64,000 nucleotides of DNA, from positions 3,534,001 through 3,598,000 of the forward strand of contig NZ_JACHML010000001.1 in assembly GCF_014208045.1 (NCBI RefSeq), given 5' to 3'. The notes under the pieces are model-generated. The model saw only the letters and a list, made by a program, of their open reading frames with translations. It made no database searches and was not told where the DNA came from. Positions 1 through 8,700 of the stretch are shown here, piece by piece. Position numbers and translations under genes: made by a program. This stretch comes from Microbacterium thalassium (GTDB taxonomy: Bacteria; Actinomycetota; Actinomycetes; Actinomycetales; Microbacteriaceae). Every line of letters begins with the position of its first letter. Position 1 is the first letter of the stretch.

Positions 1-537
1 GGAGTGCTCCCACACGGTCAGCATCAGGGCGGCGGCATCGTCCGCCGGAACCCGGAACTCCAGCGCGCGCGTGGCCGCGATGTCGGAGATGATCTGCGCG
101 ACGCTGCGGCGCATCTCCTCCTCCTGCGCCAGGTACGCCGCCGCGAGGGCGGGATTGCGCAGCGCATGGATGCGGACCTCGCTCATCAGGAGCACGCCCA
201 GCCGGTCGTCGGCCGACACATCGAGCACCTGCCGGACGATCTCGGACGCGTCCGTCGGGAGCGCCGCGAGCGCACCGTCGCGCCCCAGCTGCGCGATGCG
301 GTCGCGCACCGCCCCGACGCGCTCGCGGGAGACGCGCGCGGCGAGCTCGAGGAAGAGCTCCTCCTTGGACTCGAAGTTCGAGTAGAACGCCCCGCGGGTG
401 AATCCGGCGCGGTCGCACACGGCCTCAACCGATGCAGCATCCAGTCCCACTTCGGCGAAGACGAGTGCTGCGGCGTCGAGCAGCTTCTGCCGCGTCGCCT
501 CACGGCGGCGCGAGGTCGCCACGACGGTGTCTGTCAT
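1..537 (-). CDS. TetR-family transcriptional repressor (3' end cut by window edge)
   Basis: The visible 179 residues start at ATG 537, behind a GGAGGAG ribosome site at about 542-548. The N-terminus is a TetR DNA-binding domain: a helix rich in Arg (RRREATRQKLLDAA), then the recognition-helix signature GFTRGAFYSNFESKEELF at about residues 45-62. The rest is the helical ligand-binding domain, which runs off the left edge with no stop; TetR proteins are usually about 190-220 residues, so only a short piece is missing. It diverges from the MMPL/YhgE pair, the usual position of a local TetR repressor of an efflux operon. The palindrome at 617-634 is the obvious operator. The ligand cannot be predicted. 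Confidence 0.93.
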   Translation of the reverse strand, partial: MTDTVVATSRRREATRQKLLDAAALVFAEVGLDAASVEAVCDRAGFTRGAFYSNFESKEELFLELAARVSRERVGAVRDRIAQLGRDGALAALPTDASEIVRQVLDVSADDRLGVLLMSEVRIHALRNPALAAAYLAQEEEMRRSVAQIISDIAATRALEFRVPADDAAALMLTVWEHS

Positions 538-577
538 GCGTTCTCCTCCGCGCTCATCTTCACACGAACCCTTCAGT

Positions 578-606
578 TTGCGGGGAGCCGATCGCACTAC
601 GATACA
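578..606 (+). promoter_or_regulatory. Candidate promoter of the MMPL-YhgE operon
   Basis: TTGCGG (578-583) and GATACA (601-606) are separated by 17 bp and lie just upstream of the palindromic operator. The boxes are recognisable but not consensus, so this is a candidate only. Confidence 0.35.
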
Positions 607-634
607 CACATGTATTCGATACAGCGCTGTATCG
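600..634. promoter_or_regulatory. TetR-type operator: perfect 18-bp palindrome plus a second imperfect site
   Basis: CGATACAGCGCTGTATCG at 617-634 is a perfect inverted repeat. An imperfect relative, with arms CGATACA and TGTATTCG, lies immediately beside it at 600-618. The pair sits between the divergent tetR and MMPL genes and overlaps the presumed promoter region, as expected for an autoregulated TetR operator. Binding is inferred, not shown. Confidence 0.6.
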
Positions 635-665
635 TTCCGATCTGATCCCTGGCCCGGAGGCGCTG

Positions 666-3509
666 TTGTCCACCCTGCTGTACTCGCTCGGACGCTGGGC
701 GTATCACCGCCCCTGGCGCGTCCTCATCAGCTGGCTCCTCCTGCTCGTCCTCGCCGGCGGCGGCGCGGCGCTGTTCATGAAGGGCACCGACAACGCCTTC
801 TCGATCCCGGGGACCGAGGCGCAGGAGGGCATCCAGATGCTCGAGCGCACGTTCCCGCAGGCCAGCGGCACGAGCGCGCAGCTGGTCGTGGTCGCCGCGG
901 ACGGCGACCTGATCACCGAAGACACGTACGCGACCGGCATCGACGACACCGTCACCGCGCTCGAGGACCTCGACGGCGTGATCGCCGTCACCGACCCCTT
1001 CGGCGACCTCGTCTCGGGCCTCGTCGCCGATGACGAGTCGGCGGCGATCATCCAGCTGCAGTTCGAGGGCCAGGCCACCGAGGTCTCGGACGAGACGAAG
1101 GAGATGCTCCAGGGGGTCTCGGCCGAGCTGCTCGCCGACCTCCCCGACGGCGCTCAGGCCGCCATGGGCGGCGACCTGTTCTCGACCGACGTCCCCGCGC
1201 TCTCGCTGATCGAGGCCGTCGGCGTACTCATCGCGCTGTTCGTGCTGATCGTCACGTTCCGCTCGCTCGTCGTGGCGTGGTTCCCGCTCGTGAGCGCGAT
1301 CATCGGCGTCGGGCTCGCGATCGCCCTCATCTTCGTGGCGACCGCGTTCGCATCGGTGTCGTCCACGACCCCCATGCTCGCGATCATGCTGGGCCTGGCC
1401 GTCGGGATCGACTACGCCCTCTTCATCGTCGCGCGACATCAGGATCAGGTGCGCCACGGCATGGACCCCGCCGAGTCCACGGCCCGCGCGACCGGCACGG
1501 CCGGATCGGCCGTCGTGTTCGCCGGCGTCACGGTGCTGATCGCGCTCATCGGCCTCGGCTTCGCCGGCATCCCGTTCCTGACGACCATGGGCATCGCCGC
1601 CGCCGTCGCCGTCGCGATCGCCGTCCTGGTCGCCGTCACCCTCACGCCCGCCCTGCTCGGGTTCGCGAAGCACCGCGTCGCCGGCTGGAAGCCAAGCCGC
1701 GGCATCCGCCTCGGACGACGCGGGAAGACGGATGCCGCGAGCGCCGGCACCGACCAGCCGCGCCGTGCGAAGCGCCCGAACCGCTGGGTCATGCTCGTGA
1801 CGCGACACCCGGTCATCACGACCGTCGCCGTCGTCGTGGGCCTGGGCATCGTCGCCGTGCCCGCCGCGAGCCTCACCCTCGCCCTCCCCAACGCCGGCGT
1901 CCAGCCCGAGACGAGTCAGGCCCGCCAGGCCTACGACCTCACGGCCGAGCACTTCGGACCCGGTTCGAACGGCCCGCTCATCATGACGGGAACGATCGTC
2001 ACCTCGACCGACCCGCTCGGGCTCATGGCCGATCTCGCCGAGGAGATCGAGCGCGTGCCCGGCGTCAAGGAGGTCGCGCTGTCGACCCCCAACGAGACCG
2101 CCGACACCGCGCTCATCCAGATCGTGCCCGAGACGGCGCCCGACGACCCGGCCACCGCCGACCTCGTGCGGGCCCTGAGGGCGGAGCACGACCGGCTGCT
2201 CGACGAATACGGCGTCGATCTCAAGGTCACCGGGTTCACCGCCGTCGGCATCGACATCTCCGACCGTCTGGGCGCCGCGCTCGTGCCGTTCGGCATCTTC
2301 GTGGTGGGACTGTCGCTGATCCTCCTGATGATGGTGTTCCGCTCGGTGTGGGTGCCGATCAAGGCGGCCGCCGGCTACCTGCTGTCGGTGCTCGCCTCGT
2401 TCGGGGTCGTCGCCGCCGTGTTCGAGTGGGGCTGGTTCGCCGACGCTCTGCACGTCACGCGCACCGGCCCGGTGATCAGCTTCATGCCGATCATCCTCAT
2501 GGGCGTGCTGTTCGGCCTGGCGATGGACTACGAGGTGTTCCTCGTCTCGCGCATGCGCGAGGACTTCGTCCACACCGACCGCGCGCGAGACGGGCGCGGC
2601 GCCCGCGCCACAGCCATCGGCGCCGTCCGCTCGGGCTTCACCGCCTCGGCGCGCGTGGTCACCGCGGCCGCCGTGATCATGTTCGCCGTGTTCGCCGCGT
2701 TCGTCCCCGAAGGCGACTCGTCGATCAAGCCGATCGCGCTCGGACTTGCGGTCGGCATCGCCGTCGACGCCTTCATCGTGCGCATGACGCTCGTCCCGGC
2801 CGTCATGGCCCTGCTCGGCGAGAAGGCGTGGTGGATGCCGCGCTGGCTCGACCGCGTCCTCCCCCACTTCGACATCGAGGGCGAGGCCGTCGAGCGCGAA
2901 CGGGCGCTCGCGGACTGGCCCGAGCCGGACACGACCGCCGTGATCGCGGCCGAGGGCCTCGCGGTGCGGGCGGATGCCGGACGCAGCGCCGGCGACGTGA
3001 CGCTGTTCGCCGACGCCGACGTCCGCGTCGACGAAGGCGGCACGCTGCTGGTCACGGGCGAGGCCCGGCCCACGCGCGCCTTCGCGCTCGCCGTCGGCGG
3101 GCGCCTGACGCCGAGCGAGGGCCGCCTGCGCGTCGCCGGCCATCTGCTGCCCGGGCGCGGGGCGTGGGTGCGCGCCCACGTGGGCATCGCCCTGCTGGCC
3201 GAAGCCGACGACCCGGTCCGCGAGGTTCGCGACGCCCTCGCCGGTCGCACCCGCACCGTGATCATCGACGGGATCGACACCCTCGACTCGCACGACCGCG
3301 ACCAGGCGGCCGCGGTCGTGCTCGATGCGACCCGCTCGCTGCGCTCGCGGCGCACGGACGAGCCGATGCCGCTCACCGTCGTCGTCACCAGCCGCACCGA
3401 CGGCCCCGCGCTGGCGTTCCTCGCCGATGCCCACAGACCCGACGTGCAGACGCTCGCGCTGCACGCGAACACCGCTTCCGTCTCCCCCGCCACCGAGGTG
3501 ACCGCATGA
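666..3509 (+). CDS. MMPL/RND-family transporter fused to a degenerate ABC-ATPase-like C-terminal domain
   Basis: 947 residues from TTG 666, chosen because GGAGG (656-660) lies 5 nt upstream and homology to MMPL N-termini (LGRWAYHRPWR) begins there. It has two RND halves, each a membrane helix, a periplasm-facing domain and a helix bundle. The hallmark helices GIDYALFIVARHQDQV (about residue 246) and MDYEVFLVSRMREDF (about 618) are visible. MMPL proteins export lipids or drugs using the proton gradient. From about residue 755 to the end is an extra domain laid out like an ABC ATPase (beta-rich start, LLVTGEARPTR where Walker A would be, VIIDGID as a Walker-B-like strand) but lacking the GxxGxGKS/T lysine and a signature motif, so it is unlikely to hydrolyse ATP. 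The stop overlaps the YhgE start by 4 nt (ATGA), implying translational coupling. Substrate unknown. Confidence 0.9.
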   Translation: MSTLLYSLGRWAYHRPWRVLISWLLLLVLAGGGAALFMKGTDNAFSIPGTEAQEGIQMLERTFPQASGTSAQLVVVAADGDLITEDTYATGIDDTVTALEDLDGVIAVTDPFGDLVSGLVADDESAAIIQLQFEGQATEVSDETKEMLQGVSAELLADLPDGAQAAMGGDLFSTDVPALSLIEAVGVLIALFVLIVTFRSLVVAWFPLVSAIIGVGLAIALIFVATAFASVSSTTPMLAIMLGLAVGIDYALFIVARHQDQVRHGMDPAESTARATGTAGSAVVFAGVTVLIALIGLGFAGIPFLTTMGIAAAVAVAIAVLVAVTLTPALLGFAKHRVAGWKPSRGIRLGRRGKTDAASAGTDQPRRAKRPNRWVMLVTRHPVITTVAVVVGLGIVAVPAASLTLALPNAGVQPETSQARQAYDLTAEHFGPGSNGPLIMTGTIVTSTDPLGLMADLAEEIERVPGVKEVALSTPNETADTALIQIVPETAPDDPATADLVRALRAEHDRLLDEYGVDLKVTGFTAVGIDISDRLGAALVPFGIFVVGLSLILLMMVFRSVWVPIKAAAGYLLSVLASFGVVAAVFEWGWFADALHVTRTGPVISFMPIILMGVLFGLAMDYEVFLVSRMREDFVHTDRARDGRGARATAIGAVRSGFTASARVVTAAAVIMFAVFAAFVPEGDSSIKPIALGLAVGIAVDAFIVRMTLVPAVMALLGEKAWWMPRWLDRVLPHFDIEGEAVERERALADWPEPDTTAVIAAEGLAVRADAGRSAGDVTLFADADVRVDEGGTLLVTGEARPTRAFALAVGGRLTPSEGRLRVAGHLLPGRGAWVRAHVGIALLAEADDPVREVRDALAGRTRTVIIDGIDTLDSHDRDQAAAVVLDATRSLRSRRTDEPMPLTVVVTSRTDGPALAFLADAHRPDVQTLALHANTASVSPATEVTA

Positions 3510-5689
3510 CCCTCCCCATCGAGCGCGCCCGAACGCGCAAGCCCATCACGTGGGTCACGATCATCGGCGTGCTGCTGCTGCCGGTCGTCATCGGCGGCCT
3601 GCTCATCGCCGCCCTGTACAACCCCACCGACCGGCTCGACAGCATCAACGCCGCGATCGTGAACGAGGACGACCCCGTCACGATCGACGGCCAGATGGTG
3701 CCGCTCGGCCGGCAGCTGACCGCCGGCCTCGTCGGCGGCTCCGACGAGGTCGAGGGCAACCTCACCTGGACGATCACGAACGCCGACGACGCCGAGGAGG
3801 GTCTCGCCGACGGCGACTACGCCGCCATCGTGACGATCCCGTCGAACTTCTCCGCCGCGGCGACGTCCACGCAGCCGGGCGAGACGCCCGAGCAGGCGGT
3901 CATCGAGGTCACGACGCCGCCGGACAGCCTCATCGTCGACGACGCCATCACCGCCCAGATCGCGCAGACGGCGGCATCCGTCCTCGGCGAGCAGCTGTCG
4001 GAGGTCTACCTCGAGAACGTGCTGCTCGGCTTCACGACCCTCGGGGAGGAACTCGGCACCGCCGCCGACGGTGCAGACGAACTCGCCGACGGCACGGCCG
4101 GCGCGGCCGAGGGAACCGTGTCGCTGGCCGACGGCGTCGCCCAGCTGTCGACCGGGGCAGACGGGCTCGCGGGCGGCGCGAGCGACATCTCGTCCGGCGT
4201 CGGACAGCTCGCCGGCGGCGCGCGCGACCTCGCCGACGGCGCCTCGGGCATCGCCTCGGGAACCGACGAGATCGCCTCGGGCGCGGGGCAGCTGGCCTCG
4301 GGCACCGCCGCATCGGCCGCGGGTCTGAACGAATGGGCCGCGGGCGCGCGCGAGCTCGCCGACGGCACGCAGCAGCTGGCCGACGGGATCTCGTCGATGA
4401 TCCCCGACATCCCCGACGAAACCCTCGACCAGCTCGATCAGATCGCCGCCAACAGCGACCAGATCACGGCCAACGTGACCGACGCCGCCGACCAGCTGTC
4501 GGCGCTCGCCGCCGACTGCCTCGCGCAGGGCGGCACGCAGGAGCTGTGCGACGCCGTCACCCAGGTCTCGGCGCAGGTCGACAGCGCTCTGCCGGCCGTC
4601 ACCGGCGTCCTCGACAACGCCGACACGATCGCCGAGGGCGTGCGCACCATCGCCGACGGCACCGGGCCGATCCTCGGCGCGATCACCGGCATCGCCGGCG
4701 GCATGGACGAACTCGCCGACGGCGCATCCGACGCCGCGGCCGGCGTGGGGCAGCTCTCGGACGGCATGTCGTCGCTCGCCTCGGGTGCGTCCGACCTCGC
4801 CGACGGCACCGACACGTGGGCCGCGGGCGCCCGCTCGTGGGCCGACGGCGCAGATCAGACGGCGGCCGGGACGGCGACGTGGTCGGCCGGCGCCTCGTCG
4901 TGGGCGGCCGGCGCATCCGACGCCGCCTCCGGTGCGGGCGACCTCGCCGACGGCATCACGCTGCTCGCCGACGGCACCGGCGAGCTCGCCGACGGGCTGC
5001 ACACGGCCGTCGAGGAGATTCCGAGCTACACCGACGAGGAGGCGGCGGACACCGCCGCCGTCGTGGCCAACCCGGTCGCCGCGGAGGGACTCGGCACGAA
5101 CCTGTTCGGCGCGTCCGCGATCCCGCTGCTGGCGATGCTGGCGCTGTGGTTCGGCGGCCTGGCGAGCTTCGTCGCGCTCCAGGCGGTGACCGGCCGCACG
5201 CTGGCTTCGCGCATGTCCTCGCCCACCCTCGCGATGCGCGCGCTGGCTCCGGCCGCGGCACTGGGCGCCATCCAGGGCCTGCTCGTGGCGGGGGTCGTTC
5301 AGCTCGCCGCCGCCTACGCGTGGGGAGACTTCTGGGTGTTCGCGCTGGTATGCGTGGTCGCCGGCGTCGCCTTCGCGGCGGTCAACCAGGCGCTGGTGGC
5401 CGTCTTCGGCGGGGCGGGGCACGGCATCGCAGCGCTCATCGGCGTCCTGGCAGTCGCGACCGGCATCGTGTCCACCGTGCCGGGCGTGCTCATGTCGATC
5501 GCGTCGCTCCTGCCGACCGCACCCGCCTACAACGCGATGGTCGGCGCCCTCACCGCCGCCGGAGGTGTCGGGGCCGGTCTCGTCGGCCTCGTCGTCTGGG
5601 CGGTCCTCGCGCTGGCCGTGACCGTCATCGCGGTCACGCGACGGCGGACGACGTCGGCGCGCGCGCTGCTGGCGGCATCCCCCGCCTGA
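3506..5689 (+). CDS. YhgE/Pip-family membrane protein with long heptad-repeat extracytoplasmic domain
   Basis: 727 residues from ATG 3506, overlapping the MMPL stop. One N-terminal membrane helix (about residues 12-35) is followed by a YhgE-type extracellular domain. Residues of about 190-500 are almost wholly built from 7-residue units led by Gly, such as GAGDLAD, GITLLAD and GTGELAD, which should form a long helical or coiled-coil rod. The C-terminus has five to six membrane helices of the ABC-2/YhgE type, starting near LFGASAIPLLAMLALWF. One Cys pair lies in the middle (CLAQGGTQELC). The family is linked to phage infection (Pip) and to membrane export; in actinobacteria it often travels with ABC or MMPL partners. 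Here it probably works with the preceding transporter under TetR control. Substrate unknown. Confidence 0.85.
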   Translation: MTLPIERARTRKPITWVTIIGVLLLPVVIGGLLIAALYNPTDRLDSINAAIVNEDDPVTIDGQMVPLGRQLTAGLVGGSDEVEGNLTWTITNADDAEEGLADGDYAAIVTIPSNFSAAATSTQPGETPEQAVIEVTTPPDSLIVDDAITAQIAQTAASVLGEQLSEVYLENVLLGFTTLGEELGTAADGADELADGTAGAAEGTVSLADGVAQLSTGADGLAGGASDISSGVGQLAGGARDLADGASGIASGTDEIASGAGQLASGTAASAAGLNEWAAGARELADGTQQLADGISSMIPDIPDETLDQLDQIAANSDQITANVTDAADQLSALAADCLAQGGTQELCDAVTQVSAQVDSALPAVTGVLDNADTIAEGVRTIADGTGPILGAITGIAGGMDELADGASDAAAGVGQLSDGMSSLASGASDLADGTDTWAAGARSWADGADQTAAGTATWSAGASSWAAGASDAASGAGDLADGITLLADGTGELADGLHTAVEEIPSYTDEEAADTAAVVANPVAAEGLGTNLFGASAIPLLAMLALWFGGLASFVALQAVTGRTLASRMSSPTLAMRALAPAAALGAIQGLLVAGVVQLAAAYAWGDFWVFALVCVVAGVAFAAVNQALVAVFGGAGHGIAALIGVLAVATGIVSTVPGVLMSIASLLPTAPAYNAMVGALTAAGGVGAGLVGLVVWAVLALAVTVIAVTRRRTTSARALLAASPA
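4050..5010 (+). repeat. Heptad-coding repeat zone in the YhgE/Pip gene
   Basis: Successive seven-codon units encode Gly-led heptads (for example GARSWAD, GADQTAA, GTATWSA, GASSWAA). At DNA level the units share runs such as ctcgccgacggc. A non-repetitive helical insert interrupts the array at about 4390-4660. The repeats are in frame, so copy number could change without breaking the gene. Confidence 0.7.
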
Positions 5690-5706
5690 CGGGCTCCCGA
5701 AGCGGC

Positions 5707-5749
5707 AGCCGCGCCGGCGCGCCCGTGCCGGGGGGCGCGGCTACTTTTT
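5707..5749 (+). terminator. Intrinsic terminator after the YhgE gene, overlapping the 3' end of the giant gene
   Basis: AGCCGCG (5707-5713) pairs with CGCGGCT (5736-5742), and CCGGC (5714-5718) with GCCGG (5727-5731). On the plus strand the stem is followed by a T-rich tract, tactttttctt. That tract is also the last lysine codons of the convergent giant gene. The stem may serve both strands, but only the plus strand has the T run. Confidence 0.65.
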
Positions 5750-8700
5750 CTTGCCGTTGCCCGGAGGCGTCGGGGCCGGCGCCGGCGTGGTGGTCACGCC
5801 GTCGTCGCCGACGATCGTGACGACGCCGACGCCGTCGGTGATGTTGAGGTCGGGCGTGGGCTCGAGCTGCACGGCGAACACCTCGTCGCCCTCGGCGGCG
5901 GTGTCGCCGACGATGGTGAACGTGATCGTCGCGGTCGTCTGCCCGTCGGCGAAGAGGAGCGTTCCTCCGGTCGCACCGAGGTAGTCGTCGCCCAGGGCGG
6001 CGGTCGCATACGGCGCGAGCGCCCAGTCGATGCTCGCCGCCCCGTCTCCGTCCGACCTGGTCACGGTCAGCGTCACCGTCGTCGTACCCGAGTCCCCCTC
6101 GGCGACGGTGGCGTCGCTCACGCTCACAGTCGCCGCTGGGGGCGACGCACCCTCGTAGGCGACGTCGTCGGTGCGCATCCGCCACGAGTCGACGGTCACG
6201 GCGGACGTGCCGAACACGCCTCTTCGCCCATCGGCGAGCGGTGAATTGTAGCTGTACGACTCGAGAACCTGCCCGTTGAAGGTGACGGTGACGACCGTGG
6301 CCTTGAGCACGACGTTGAGCGTGTGGGAGCCGCCCGCCGTGAACGTGCGGGCGATGGACGCGTCGATCGTCTCGACGCCGCCGACGACGTGGCCGATGAC
6401 GATGCGCTGTCCGGCAGTGTCCATCGCGACGAACTTGTAGTCGGACGCGGTGTAGTAGTCGAACACGATGCCGGTCGTACCTGCGGCGGTCAGCACCGCC
6501 TCGAGCTCGACGTACGACATCGAGTCGAGCTGCGGGATGTCGTCGTCGGCGTCGAGCAGATCCAGCAGCGCCAGGCCGCCCGCGGTGCCGTTGAGGGTTC
6601 CGGCTGTCGGGTCCGTCGTCCACGTGCCGGCGACGTCCTCGACGACCGACGGGCCGCTGCCGGAGTAGTGGTCGGTGCGGTCGATCGTCAGCTCCGGCGA
6701 GATGATCGTGAGCGCGATGTTGTCGAACCAGCCGCGGGCGCGGTTGGACCCGAAGCCCACGAGGCCCTTGTTGAGGGCCACCTGGTCTCCGTAGAGGACG
6801 CGGGGATCGAACGTGTACGACAGCGACCCGGCTCCCGCGACCGTCACCGTCACGATGAGTCCGTTGACGACGACGTTCAGGTCGTACCACTTGCCGGCCT
6901 TGACCGAACCGGGCACCGAACCCTGCGACAGCACGTTCCAGCCCGACGCCGTGCGCTCGCCGATCACGAGCTTGTTGATCGCCTCGTCGATTCCGGCGAA
7001 CTTGAAGTCGTCGGGTCCGAAGTAGTCGAAGACCACGTACGAGTTCGCCTTCCAGCCGCCGGTGGGCTTGTCCATCGAGATCTTCGCGGCGAGTTCGTAG
7101 TAGACGGTCTTGTACGCGTCGGAGTACCAGACGGCGACGGCGTCGCCGTCGTTGTTCACGGCGCCGACCATGAGGACGCCCTGCGTCACGGTGAACTCGC
7201 CGGAGTCGGTGGCGAAGCCCTGCAGGGTCCCGTCGTTGAAGTCCGCGCCGCGCACGGTGTCGCGACGGCCGCCCGGGATGTTGCCGGCCTGCGGGTCGGT
7301 CGGTCCTCCGGTCTGCGTCTGCCACTGACCGTGGTCCTGCTGGATGATCAGGCCCAGTTCGCCGTAGGGCTCGCCGTTGCGGATCTCTTCGGTGCCCTCG
7401 TCGCTCCAGCGCGTGGGGTCGGCGCCCTGGCTGCCGCTGAGCGCATACAGGAACTCGGGCAGCCACGGGCTCACCTGGCGGCTGACGGTCGCGATGCCGA
7501 AGGGCGCGAACGGCACGATGTAGCTGTTGAATTCGCCGACCCAGTCGATGAGGCGGTCGCCGCCGGTGTTGCCGATGAGGATGTCGAGCCCGGCTCCGCC
7601 GTACACGCGATCCTGGAAGCTGGAGTTCACGCCGTCGGGCACATCGTTGAGCCATGTGTCGCCGGCGAGCGTGCACGTGCCGTTGGGCTGCTCGGTGACG
7701 CAGCCGGAGTGCAGGTCGTCGTCGGCGTTCATGAGGTCGTTGCCCCAGCCGCCCCAGATGGTGTCCTCGCCGGTGCCGCCGACCATCCAGTCGTTGCCCA
7801 GGTCGCCGAACATGACGTCGTTGCCGTCCGACGGCTGCTCGGAGTCGGTGCCGATGCAGTTGCCCTGGTTGTCGAGTTCGACGCAGGCGGTCACCCAGTT
7901 GCCGAGCAGGTCCTCGTTGTTGAGGAACCAGTGCGACGGGTAGTCGGCGATGTCGGTGCTGTCGGTGCACGTGTGACCGCTGGGCGTGTACGCGGTGCAC
8001 GTCCACACATCCCCGGTCTCGTCGAAGAGGATCGCGCGGCGCGGCTCGTACTCGTCGTAGAGGTAGAACTCGCCCAGGCGCAGCTCGTTGTGGTTGTTGG
8101 CGTGCCACGGGTTGGTGTCGTCGCCGAAGTGCAGCACGTCGCCGGGGTTGTACGGGTGGAAGAAGTCGATGTACTCGAGTCCCACCGGGTCGCCGTCGCC
8201 GTCGAAGTGCTGCGCGTAGCCCTCGGCACGCGCCTCGGCGCCCGAGACGGCATCGTCGCCGGCGCCGGTGTGGATCCAGTCGGAACCCCATCCGCCGAAG
8301 ACGATGTCGTCGGAGTTGTTCGCGTCGTACGTCGGCTGGTCGGCGACGTGGTGCTGGCTCTGGTTCGTGTTCGGGCCGAGGTTGTAGACGGTGAGGTCGG
8401 CGGCCTTGTTCAGCTCGCCTTCGACGTTGATCGTCGCGTTCTGGACGTGCCCCGGCGTGTAGATGTACTCGTTCAGCACGTCGCCGTTGCTGTACTTGTC
8501 GTCGGGGTCGACCGTCCGAAGGCCCAGGATGCCGTAGAGCGGCTCGGTCTCCTGCGTGCACGCCGCGGAGCCGGCGGTCGGGCAGGCGGTGTTCCGGCTG
8601 GTGAAGATGCGCCCGTCGTCGCCGAGGATGCCGTCGCGGCCCGTGCCGCCCGACACCCAGTCGTTGCCCCAGCCGGCGATGATGTCGTCGTCCTGAGCGT

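Noticed and set aside
432..665. N-terminal extension of the MMPL frame
   Set aside because: It would run through the operator and the divergent tetR start; TTG 666 has a good ribosome site and begins the family homology.
597..3464. Long minus-strand open frame opposite the MMPL gene
   Set aside because: The composition is dominated by Arg, Gly, Asp and His, and the plus-strand frame has clear transporter motifs.
5741..6200. Sortase (LPxTG) anchor at the C-terminus of the giant protein
   Set aside because: The end reads TPAPAPTPPGNGKKK with no LPxTG-like motif and no hydrophobic segment.
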